From contig NZ_CM002299.1 in NCBI RefSeq assembly GCF_000153125.2, positions 3,236,928-3,300,927 on the forward strand: DNA of 64,000 nt, written 5' to 3'. Both the position numbers and the translations under genes were made by a program. This stretch comes from Congregibacter litoralis KT71. Its GTDB lineage: Bacteria > Pseudomonadota > Gammaproteobacteria > Pseudomonadales > Halieaceae. Under the pieces are notes generated by a model. The model was given only the letters and a program-made list of their open reading frames with translations. It ran no database searches and was not told where the DNA came from. Each line of letters opens with the position of its first letter. The first letter of the stretch is position 1. Of the stretch, positions 19,362-26,697 are shown in pieces.

Positions 19362-19388
19362 CCAGTGCCCGGGCGTTGTGGGCACTGG
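19362..19388 (-). repeat. Perfect 9-bp stem-loop after cysC
   Basis: CCAGTGCCC and GGGCACTGG flank a nine-base loop in the gap between cysC (stop 19402) and sat (start 19311). No U-run follows on the minus strand, so a plain intrinsic terminator is unlikely; it may stabilise or separate the two messages, or be a REP-like unit. The order is cysC then sat in the direction of transcription. Confidence 0.45.
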
Positions 19389-19401
19389 CCACCCCGGTAA
19401 T

Positions 19402-20019
19402 TCAGTCAGGGATAATGCCGCGTCCGCGGAGTTCCTGCAGAATCCGGGCGACTTCCTCGTCCAGACTCTGCTCGTCGGAGTGCAGGTGAATCTCCGCGGC
19501 GGGCGGCGCTTCATAGGGATCATCAATGCCCGTGAAGTTCTTGATCTCCCCCGCGCGAGCTTTTTTGTAAAGGCCCTTGGGATCACGGCTTTCGGCCGCT
19601 TCCAGAGAGCAATCGACGAATACCTCAATAAAATCGATGCCTGCCGCCGCGTGGAGCTCTCGCACGGCATCGCGGTCCGCAACATAGGGACTGATGAAGC
19701 TGGACAGGGCTATAACGCCACTATCGGCAAACAGCTTGGCGACTTCGCCGATGCGGCGAATGTTTTCTGTACGGTCTTCGGCGGAAAAGCCGAGATTCTT
19801 GTTGATACCCATGCGAACGTTATCGCCGTCCAGACGGTAGGCCAGAACACCATGCTCATGGAGCACGCCTTCGAGTTCCACCGCCACGGTGCTCTTGCCA
19901 CTGCCCGAGAGGCCCGTAAACCAGATGGTGGCGCCGCGATGGCCCAGAATCTTGGCGCGATGATCCCGGGTGATGTCCCCTTCGTGCCAATGGACGTTGG
20001 TGGCTTTTTGCTCAGCCAT
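19402..20019 (-). CDS. cysC: Adenylylsulfate kinase (APS kinase)
   Basis: A 205-aa kinase that phosphorylates APS to PAPS. P-loop GLSGSGKST lies at about 36-44, followed by the family segments DGDNVR and the FISPY motif. Length and start are standard for CysC (MAEQKATNVHWHEGDITRDH, with the conserved lead-in before the P-loop). It precedes sat in the direction of transcription. Together they supply PAPS for sulfate assimilation or sulfation; no PAPS reductase or sulfotransferase gene is in view. Confidence 0.96.
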   Translation of the reverse strand: MAEQKATNVHWHEGDITRDHRAKILGHRGATIWFTGLSGSGKSTVAVELEGVLHEHGVLAYRLDGDNVRMGINKNLGFSAEDRTENIRRIGEVAKLFADSGVIALSSFISPYVADRDAVRELHAAAGIDFIEVFVDCSLEAAESRDPKGLYKKARAGEIKNFTGIDDPYEAPPAAEIHLHSDEQSLDEEVARILQELRGRGIIPD

Positions 20020-20096
20020 GTTTGTTCCTCGGTAGTCGTTGTTTTCTGGCGCGTCAGTTTATCACGGAGCGCCCATCCGAGCAGAGGTGGCTGTTG

Positions 20097-20720
20097 CTAA
20101 AGCTCCCTGTCTGCGGAATACCCAGGCTCAAAGCGACTGCACTTGAGGTCATTGAGCAAGCCGTCACGCAGGCTGTAAATCCAGCCGTGGATACCCAGAG
20201 CCTGACCACGACTCCAGGCAGCTTGAACGACAGACGTTCGCACTACGTTCTCCACCTGGCGCCGGACATTCATTTCGCAGAGCATATTGACTCGCGTGGC
20301 TTCGTCAGGCTCCGCCTCAAGAGCACTTCGCTGCTCAATGGCAACGTCCTCAATATGCTTGAGCCAGTTATCGATAAGACCCCGGGGTTTGGGATCCAGT
20401 ACCGCAGCAACTCCCCCACAGCCGTAATGGCCCACGACGACTACATGGGAAACCTGAAGAATATCCACGGCGTATTGCAGCACGGACAGGCAGTTTAAGT
20501 CACCATGGGCAACCACATTACCGACGTTTCTATGGACAAAAACCTCGCCGGGCTTCAGCCCCACGATCTCATTTGCCGGCACGCGGCTATCCGAGCAGCC
20601 AATCCAGAGATAGCGCGGCGACTGCTGGCTCGCCAGCTCAGGGAAAAATTCCGGATTGTCCGCACTGACCCGCCTTGCCCAGTCCTCGTTGTTCGCCAGT
20701 AACTGACGTAAACCGTCCAT
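20097..20720 (-). CDS. Beta-class carbonic anhydrase
   Basis: A 207-aa zinc enzyme interconverting CO2 and bicarbonate. Zinc ligands C42, H98 and C101 are seen in GCSDSRVPANE and HYGCGG, and the catalytic D44-R46 pair is present. The extended FVHRNVGNVV segment matches the Can subgroup of enteric bacteria. No signal peptide, so cytosolic. It starts two bases before the end of the upstream GGDEF-like gene, so both are probably on one transcript. Confidence 0.95.
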   Translation of the reverse strand: MDGLRQLLANNEDWARRVSADNPEFFPELASQQSPRYLWIGCSDSRVPANEIVGLKPGEVFVHRNVGNVVAHGDLNCLSVLQYAVDILQVSHVVVVGHYGCGGVAAVLDPKPRGLIDNWLKHIEDVAIEQRSALEAEPDEATRVNMLCEMNVRRQVENVVRTSVVQAAWSRGQALGIHGWIYSLRDGLLNDLKCSRFEPGYSADREL

Positions 20721-20722
20721 CG

Positions 20723-21940
20723 CTAGAGCATCAACAGGCCGAGCCTGGCCACGGAAATTCGATTGCCGCCAGCGCGCTCAGCCTTCTGCATCGCCCCTTC
20801 TGCCTCCGACTCCATTTGTGTCGCCAGGCGCTCGCTGGATTCCACGGGATGTCGCGAGGGCTCCCAACAGACGAGACCAATACTTAGAGCGACATGAAGC
20901 ACCGCGCCGCGACCGTCATCAATGGCAAACTCGTCGATGTCCTGACGCATTCGCTCACCGATATCGTGGGCGTGGGGTTCGTTGCAGGCGGGAAGAAGAA
21001 CCGCGAAGTGCGTCGCGGAGATATGGGCGATGTAATCCGTGGCCCGAAGCTCGGAACAGAGGCGCTGCGAAACGCGTCGCTGGACAAAGTGGCAGGCGAC
21101 CTCGCCATAGTTTTTGCAGATGTCCGCCAGCTCGTCCAGGGAAATGTACAGGAGAGTCATGGGGTGATTAACCCGTCGCGCCCAGTAGATTTCGCGCAAC
21201 ATGTCCCGTCGAAAGGCACGCAGATTGCCCACCTCCGTAACGGGATTGAGGAGCGTCAGCTGATCTACCCGCTGAAACTCCACCACGCGCAAAAGCGCGG
21301 CGGCAACCAGCTGCCCCAGCATGGCGAAGAGCTCACGCTCCTGCTCGCCATAGGCGGTCATTTTCTCTGTGAGCGCCAGGTGGTAGCTCCCTACGAGGCG
21401 GTCTCCGTCAAAGAGGGGCATCATCACTGCCCCCGCGGCGCTCGTGGACCCGGACAAAATGCTGAACATGCGCCGGTCATCGAGATCGATCAACGCCGTG
21501 TCAGGCACATCGGGATACAGCTGATACAGGGCGTAGTTGTCGGACTTGAGTGCCAGAGAGCTTCCGAACATCTTGCGTATGGGCAGGAGGCGGGCAATCT
21601 GCTCTTCGGGATCGTGAAGGCGTAATTCGGCCTGCGGCGAGGCAAAGCCCTGGGGGAAATCTTCCAGAAGGTATTTCACCAGGGACGACAGACTTTTTAC
21701 CGCCAGGAGGTTCCGCTGCGCCTGACGCAGCTGCCGAAGCACATGCACATGAAGGAGTTGCACCCGCTCACTACTGTCGTCTGCATGCGCAGGAAGGACC
21801 GTCATTTCGATATTGGTGACTTCGGCTTCGCGAACACCGGCGCTGAGAGCAGCGCTCACATCAGCTGCTGTTTCTGCGCCCTTGCCCCCGCTCTTGCCCT
21901 TGTCCTTGTCCTTGCCCTTGCCCGCGGCGTTTTTGCTCAC
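20723..21940 (-). CDS. GAF-like plus degenerate GGDEF domain protein
   Basis: A 405-aa cytosolic protein starting at GTG 21940 (GAGGG eight bases upstream). The N-terminal 20 residues are a Lys/Gly/Asp-rich low-complexity tract, a coiled-like segment (55-95) and a GAF/DUF484-like sensor domain (about 95-220) follow, then a GGDEF fold (about 228-400, with NPVTEVGNLRAFRRDM). The signature loop reads SATHF at 308-312 instead of GGDEF, while the flanking residues (DYIAHI before, AVLLP after) are conserved. It therefore should not make cyclic di-GMP and may be a receptor or scaffold. Function unknown. Confidence 0.8.
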   Translation of the reverse strand: MSKNAAGKGKDKDKGKSGGKGAETAADVSAALSAGVREAEVTNIEMTVLPAHADDSSERVQLLHVHVLRQLRQAQRNLLAVKSLSSLVKYLLEDFPQGFASPQAELRLHDPEEQIARLLPIRKMFGSSLALKSDNYALYQLYPDVPDTALIDLDDRRMFSILSGSTSAAGAVMMPLFDGDRLVGSYHLALTEKMTAYGEQERELFAMLGQLVAAALLRVVEFQRVDQLTLLNPVTEVGNLRAFRRDMLREIYWARRVNHPMTLLYISLDELADICKNYGEVACHFVQRRVSQRLCSELRATDYIAHISATHFAVLLPACNEPHAHDIGERMRQDIDEFAIDDGRGAVLHVALSIGLVCWEPSRHPVESSERLATQMESEAEGAMQKAERAGGNRISVARLGLLML

Positions 21941-22003
21941 TTTTGCGCCCTCTTCTGGTGGCCCAAATCGCTCTCCCTGGCGGTGCAGCTTCGCTTACCT
22001 GCT

Positions 22004-22032
22004 TTGCCGTTTCAGTGTAGTGCCACTATACT
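22004..22032 (+). promoter_or_regulatory. Sigma70-type promoter of the thiamine operon
   Basis: TTGCCG (22004-22009) and TATACT (22027-22032) are separated by exactly 17 bases. Transcription would start near 22039, a few bases ahead of the TPP aptamer, which is the expected arrangement. Confidence 0.6.
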
Positions 22033-22045
22033 CCGAACCGCAAAC

Positions 22046-22160
22046 CGAGGGGTGGCTAAAAGCCTGAGACGCCAAAGCCTCATCACTGCCTAAAAACAAT
22101 GATGAAGCGCGGGGCGAACCCTTTGAACCTGATCCGGGCAATACCGGCGTAGGGATGGTT
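22046..22160 (+). ncRNA. TPP riboswitch (THI element)
   Basis: The two conserved cores are present: GGGGTG followed by CTGAGA (22064-22069), and ACCCTTTGAACCTGATC continuing to a CCGG-pairing AATACCGGCGTAGGGA block ending near 22155. A hypervariable P3a insertion of about 55 bases lies between them. The element senses thiamine pyrophosphate and represses downstream genes when bound. It sits 60 bases upstream of the TonB receptor start. Confidence 0.95.
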
Positions 22161-22195
22161 GCTGCCCGGCCTGTGTGATCGCTGCCGAGTCGCTC

Positions 22196-22213
22196 TTCCC
22201 TCGCCCGAGGGAA
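22196..22213 (+). promoter_or_regulatory. Shine-Dalgarno-sequestering hairpin
   Basis: TTCCCTCG and CGAGGGAA form an 8-bp perfect inverted repeat with two central bases. The 3' arm contains GAGGG, the ribosome-binding site six bases before the ATG at 22219. This looks like the expression platform of the TPP riboswitch, acting at translation initiation. Confidence 0.7.
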
Positions 22214-22218
22214 TTATC

Positions 22219-24399
22219 ATGAAACGAACTACCACTCTTCTCTACAACAAAACTTCGGGGCAGATCGCCCGAGCGTCGGCGGCTGTGATTACTACTCTAT
22301 TGCTCGGAGCAGGCATCACCGCCCAGGCGCAGACTGGCGCCTCCGGAGACGGGGTTACGCGGACTGCGCTGGAGGAGATTGTGGTGACCGCGGAGCTTCG
22401 CAACACCCCCTGGCTCCTGCAACCGTCAAGCAGCAGCGTCGTGGGCGCCGAACAGATCAAGGAGCGGAATGCCATTCACCTGGAGAACCTTCTGATCCTC
22501 GCTCCCAATGTGAACCTGTCGGGGGGGACCTCCCGGGCGCGCTTCTATCAGATACGCGGCGTGGGTGAACGGAGCCAGTTCGTAGACCCTTTGAATCCCT
22601 CCGTGGGATTGCTCATCGACGGCATCGACTTCAGTGGTCTCGGTAGCGGCGCGACGCTCTTCGATATCGAGCAGGTGGAAGTTCTCCGCGGCCCTCAGGG
22701 CACCCTCCACGGCGCCAATGCCCTCGCGGGACTGATCAACATGCGCAGCGCAGCCCCGGAATCGGAGTTTTCCGCGCGTTTGCAATCCACCGTGGGCGAC
22801 TACGGCCGGCGAGAACTGGGAGTAAGCGTCACGGGGCCCCTTGCAGGGGACAGCCTGCTCTTTCGTCTCGCTGCCTTTGAACACCGCAGTGACGGGTTTA
22901 TCGATAACAGCTTCCTGAATCGCAGTGACACCAATGACCGCAATGAAGGCGTGTACCGGGGTCGCCTCCAATGGCTGCCCAGCGACCGGCAAAGCCTGGA
23001 CATCACCCTGAGCCACGTGGATATCGACAACGGCTACGATGCCTTCTCCCTCGACAACACCCGCACGACGCTCTCGGACATGCCCGGCAACGATCGCCAG
23101 CAGAGTGATGCCCTGGGGCTTCACCACCGCTGGTCCGGGGACCGGGTGCTCACGGAGCTCATGGCCTCGGCAGCAGCAACGGACACGGATTACAGCTATG
23201 ACGAGGACTGGAGTTTTGTCGGCATCGCCCCGGAGCTTGAATACTACTCCTCCTTTGACCGCTACCTGCGGGAACGCGACAGCTACAGTGTGCAGCTGCG
23301 CCTGTCTTCGGCGGACGCCCTGAGCACGGGCGCGGGGGATCTGAGCTGGACCGCGGGGCTCTACGCCCTGAATGATGACGAATCCCTGCGCCGGGAATAC
23401 ACCTATCTGGCGGAGGATTTCCGCAGCCGCTTCACGGCGGAAACCCGCGCAGCCTACGGACAGCTGGATCTGGCAGTGACAGAACGCTGGACCCTCAGCG
23501 GTGGCTTGCGTCTGGCGAGCCGCTCCATGAGCTACGACGACTCCAACGCTGTCGAGGCCGATCCGGATAACGATCTCTGGGGTGGCAAGCTGTCCCTGCA
23601 GTATGAGCGGGAGAGTCTGGGCATGGTGTATCTATCGCTGTCCCGTGGCTATCGGGCCGGGGGAGTGAATGCCGGCATCCTGGCTTTTCCCGAGGACCAA
23701 CTCCAGTCTCCTGATAGCCTTCGGGACTTACAGTTCTTCGACGAGGAATTACTTTACAACCTGGAGATTGGTCACAAAGGCGAGTTTTTTGAGGGCCGTC
23801 TGCAAAGCGCCGCCACCCTGTTTTACATGGACCGCCGGGATCAGCAGGTACGTGGCTCGAGAGTCATACCCCGGGAGGATGGCAGCACCGCCTTCGTGGA
23901 CTTCACGGACAACGCGGCGGCGGGCTACAACCTCGGCCTTGAGTGGGAGCTTCGAGGCGCCGTCAGCAACAGCGTAGAGCTGTATCTGAACACCGGCTTA
24001 CTCCGGGCGCGTTTTGACGAATACATCAATGCTGACGGCCGTGATCTCGAGGATCGCGAGCAGGCTCACGCCCCAAGCTATCAGTTTGCCGCCGGTGTCC
24101 TTTGGCGCCCGACCATGCACTGGCAGGCAGATCTTCAGTGGGAGGGTCGCGACAGCTTCTACTTCTCTGACAGGCACGACGAAAAGTCCGACGCCTACAG
24201 CCTGTTGCACCTGCGTCTCGCCTACCAGCGGGATAACTGGGAGATCGCGCTTTGGGGGCGCAACCTTCTCGACGAGGACTACTTTATCCGGGGCTTTGGC
24301 AGTTTTGGTAATGACCCACGCAAAGGCTACGTCACTGAAGCCTATCGCCAGTTTGGCGATCCCCGCCAAATGGGCCTCAGCGTGGAGCTGCGCCTTTGA
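22219..24399 (+). CDS. TonB-dependent outer-membrane receptor, probably for thiamine compounds
   Basis: The start is ATG 22219 with GAGGG ahead, giving 726 aa; the open frame reaches further back into the riboswitch but that part is not coding. A signal peptide (about 1-38, ending ITAQAQ), a TonB box-like stretch (EEIVVTAEL, about 55-63), a plug domain (SSSVVGAEQIKERN onward to VEVLRGPQGTLHGANALAGLIN) and a 22-strand barrel are recognisable. The TPP riboswitch upstream and the transporter downstream indicate uptake of thiamine, its phosphates or precursors. Riboswitch-controlled TonB receptors beside PnuT are a known arrangement. Confidence 0.93.
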   Translation: MKRTTTLLYNKTSGQIARASAAVITTLLLGAGITAQAQTGASGDGVTRTALEEIVVTAELRNTPWLLQPSSSSVVGAEQIKERNAIHLENLLILAPNVNLSGGTSRARFYQIRGVGERSQFVDPLNPSVGLLIDGIDFSGLGSGATLFDIEQVEVLRGPQGTLHGANALAGLINMRSAAPESEFSARLQSTVGDYGRRELGVSVTGPLAGDSLLFRLAAFEHRSDGFIDNSFLNRSDTNDRNEGVYRGRLQWLPSDRQSLDITLSHVDIDNGYDAFSLDNTRTTLSDMPGNDRQQSDALGLHHRWSGDRVLTELMASAAATDTDYSYDEDWSFVGIAPELEYYSSFDRYLRERDSYSVQLRLSSADALSTGAGDLSWTAGLYALNDDESLRREYTYLAEDFRSRFTAETRAAYGQLDLAVTERWTLSGGLRLASRSMSYDDSNAVEADPDNDLWGGKLSLQYERESLGMVYLSLSRGYRAGGVNAGILAFPEDQLQSPDSLRDLQFFDEELLYNLEIGHKGEFFEGRLQSAATLFYMDRRDQQVRGSRVIPREDGSTAFVDFTDNAAAGYNLGLEWELRGAVSNSVELYLNTGLLRARFDEYINADGRDLEDREQAHAPSYQFAAGVLWRPTMHWQADLQWEGRDSFYFSDRHDEKSDAYSLLHLRLAYQRDNWEIALWGRNLLDEDYFIRGFGSFGNDPRKGYVTEAYRQFGDPRQMGLSVELRL

Positions 24400-24956
24400 A
24401 CGAGACCCTCGAAGCACTTGCCGTTGTCCTGGGGCTGACGTATCTGCTCCTCGCCATCAAAGAGAAGCGCAGCTGCTGGATAGCGGGCGCCATGGCATCG
24501 GCAATTTTCATGGGGATCTTCTGGCAGGCGGGACTCCCCATGCAGGGGCTTCTTCAGGTCTTCTACATCGCGATGGCGGCCCTGGGCTGGTGGCGCTGGG
24601 GACGGGACAGCAGCACCACCCCGGTCCACCGGGCCCCCTGGGGCTACCACGGCATGATGCTCGCATGCCTCTGCCTGCTCACGCTTGTTACCCTGCTCCT
24701 GCGCCAGACCCTGACAGATCTTCAGGCTATCGTTGATACGGCCAGCAGCTGGGCCGGAGTACTGGCCACCTGGATGGTCGCGCAGAAGAAACTGGAGGCC
24801 TGGATCTACTGGATAGTCATCGATGCTTTAACCGCCGGGCTATATCTCAATGCCGGATTACTGGCATCATCAGCACTCTACACGGTCTACACAGCGCTGG
24901 CATTTATCGGATGGAAGCAGTGGCGACAGAGCCTGCGTCTTCAACAGCGCAGTTGA
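24396..24956 (+). CDS. pnuT: PnuC-family transporter, probably thiamine (PnuT)
   Basis: A 186-aa polytopic inner-membrane protein of the PnuC family, with about six to seven hydrophobic segments and family motifs such as the tryptophan-rich W-x2-W region and EAWIYWIVIDALTAGLYL near residues 131-148. The start overlaps the receptor stop by four bases. PnuC proteins carry NMN, riboside or thiamine by facilitated diffusion trapped by phosphorylation. The TPP riboswitch and the kinase gene downstream argue for thiamine (PnuT) rather than nicotinamide riboside. Confidence 0.88.
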   Translation: MNETLEALAVVLGLTYLLLAIKEKRSCWIAGAMASAIFMGIFWQAGLPMQGLLQVFYIAMAALGWWRWGRDSSTTPVHRAPWGYHGMMLACLCLLTLVTLLLRQTLTDLQAIVDTASSWAGVLATWMVAQKKLEAWIYWIVIDALTAGLYLNAGLLASSALYTVYTALAFIGWKQWRQSLRLQQRS

Positions 24957-25789
24957 TTGACGATTTGTGCGGAAACTTTGCCGTCTGGGCACCGGAGTTG
25001 GCCGCTCCACCCACGCCCGGCGCGGTGCTTGCCGGCGGCTGTAACCACTATCTCCAGATTCTCGAGAGCCCAAGGCAAGTTTGGGTCGCCCGTATCGCCA
25101 GGAACGCTCTGCGCACCAGCGAACAAAGAACATTGGAAGCCAGCGTTCACAGTGAGGCGGCTGGAGCGGGCATCGCACCCGAGGTGCGTTACTGCGACCC
25201 CCGCCGGGGCATTACGATCATGGAGTACCTCGAGCCAGACGATAGCGATGCCGAATCCCCCGAAGAGATCGCGAAACTCTTCGGAAAAATCCATGCCCTC
25301 CCCCTTCAAGGGGAGGTGCTGCACTCGCCCGACGCTTTTCGTCGCTGCCGTAAAGACGCCGCAGGTGACACCGCTCTGGAAACCTTGTTACAGCACGGCG
25401 CAGAAGCGATCGACCGCGCCGTGAAGTTTCTTGAGGACCATGAGAGTTCAGACCTCAAAATGTGTCACAACGATCTACTCGGGGCTAACCGTCTTCGCAG
25501 CCGGGGCCATCTTTTCGCTCTGGATTGGGAGTATGCAGCAAGCGGTGATCCCTTTTTTGATCTTGCGGTATGCGCGTCGCAGATGACCAGCAACAATGCC
25601 CGGGCACTTTTGAAGGCCTACCTCCAGCGCGAACCCATGGACGAAGAAAAACAACGCTTTGCGGCCCAGAGCCTGCTCTACGCCTGCGTAGAGGCCTGTT
25701 GGTATAGCGCCAACGCTGCCCATGGCCCCGAGACCCAGGCGTCGCTTGATCGCCTCGCGACGCATTCCCATGGGGATGCTTTGTTGTGA
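24911..25789 (+). CDS. Aminoglycoside/choline kinase-fold phosphotransferase, probable thiamine kinase
   Basis: Up to 292 aa with the APH/choline-kinase fold: substrate loop HND at CHNDLLGANRL (about residues 184-194) and metal-binding LDWEYAASGDP (about 203-213), resembling E. coli ThiK. The ATG at 24911 overlaps pnuT by 46 bases, longer than usual; GTG or TTG codons at about 24920 and 24952 are alternatives. Its place after a PnuC transporter under a TPP switch fits a kinase that traps imported thiamine as the monophosphate. Substrate is inferred, not proven. Confidence 0.82.
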   Translation: MEAVATEPASSTAQLIDDLCGNFAVWAPELAAPPTPGAVLAGGCNHYLQILESPRQVWVARIARNALRTSEQRTLEASVHSEAAGAGIAPEVRYCDPRRGITIMEYLEPDDSDAESPEEIAKLFGKIHALPLQGEVLHSPDAFRRCRKDAAGDTALETLLQHGAEAIDRAVKFLEDHESSDLKMCHNDLLGANRLRSRGHLFALDWEYAASGDPFFDLAVCASQMTSNNARALLKAYLQREPMDEEKQRFAAQSLLYACVEACWYSANAAHGPETQASLDRLATHSHGDALL

Positions 25790-26658
25790 CGCACTGGCAC
25801 ATTCTGGGCGCCGGTGCGATAGGCAGTTTTGTCGCTTACCGCATGCATCTGCATCAGCGTTCCTACAGCCTCCTTCACCATCACCAGGATGTGGAGGAGC
25901 GGGTTGTTGTCGACGGGGAGGTAGAGACAGCCCTGGTGGCGGAACCCCTGCATAGTCTTAAAAGGGGCAGCATTGAGCACTTGCTCCTGACCACCAAAGC
26001 CGGGCAATTGCTCGATGCGCTGAATCTGGCATTACCCTATTTATCCCCCGGGGCCATTATTGCCTGCACCGCTAATGGCCTCGGGTTTGAAGAGGCAATG
26101 AGGGGAGGCCTGTCAGGTCGAATGCTCTACCGGGCAATCAGCACTGCGGGGGCCTACCGGGATGCACAAAATCGCGTGCACATCGCCTCCCTGGGGCGTA
26201 TCCGCATGGGCGCAGCCGATGGCTCCACTGAAGCGCCCCACTGGTTCTGCGACAGCCTCGAGCCCCTTGAGGAATGGCGATGGGAAGGGGATATCGCGCG
26301 CGCCATCGCCGAGAAGTTTTCCATCAACTGCGTCATCAACCCCCTCACCGCACAACTGCGCTGCCACAATGGCGAGCTCTTGCAGGGTGATACGCCCGGG
26401 CCGGATCTGGTCGCACTGTGCAGAGAAAGCGAGCCCGCATTGAGGGCGTTGGGCCTATGGTCGGGTGACCCGGCATTATTGGACACCGCCGTAGAAATCT
26501 GCCGACAGACCGCGCTGAATCGCTCGTCCATGCTGCAGGATGTTATCGCCGGCCGCCCTACGGAGATCGCCTACCTTAACGGCGAGCTTCTGCGCCGCGC
26601 AGAGCCGCTGGGGCTGGAGCTGCCTATCAATCACGCCCTGGTAAACGCGCTACGTTGA
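25786..26658 (+). CDS. panE: 2-dehydropantoate 2-reductase (ketopantoate reductase)
   Basis: A 290-aa NADPH enzyme of pantothenate (coenzyme A) synthesis. The GTG start overlaps the kinase stop as GTGA. Rossmann motif GAGAIGS is at residues 7-13, and the catalytic Lys/Asn block EKFSINCVINPLTA (about 176-189) matches PanE closely, with the CHNGEL stretch after it. It is the last gene of the riboswitch operon; its presence there is unusual because PanE works in another vitamin pathway. ApbA, an older name, was linked to thiamine synthesis through pantothenate effects. Confidence 0.9.
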   Translation: MTHWHILGAGAIGSFVAYRMHLHQRSYSLLHHHQDVEERVVVDGEVETALVAEPLHSLKRGSIEHLLLTTKAGQLLDALNLALPYLSPGAIIACTANGLGFEEAMRGGLSGRMLYRAISTAGAYRDAQNRVHIASLGRIRMGAADGSTEAPHWFCDSLEPLEEWRWEGDIARAIAEKFSINCVINPLTAQLRCHNGELLQGDTPGPDLVALCRESEPALRALGLWSGDPALLDTAVEICRQTALNRSSMLQDVIAGRPTEIAYLNGELLRRAEPLGLELPINHALVNALR

Positions 26659-26664
26659 TACATC

Positions 26665-26697
26665 AGGCTGCGGTAAAACGGTAGGCTGCGTTAAAAC
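26665..26697. repeat. Near-perfect 15-base direct repeat between convergent genes
   Basis: AGGCTGCGGTAAAAC (26665-26679) recurs with one mismatch at 26683-26697. The second copy overlaps the stop codon of the kinase gene on the other strand. It may reflect a local duplication that relocated a stop codon. Confidence 0.6.

Noticed and set aside
22159..22218. N-terminal extension of the TonB receptor reading frame
   Set aside because: It lies in the riboswitch expression platform; the ATG at 22219 has the ribosome site and opens a good signal peptide.
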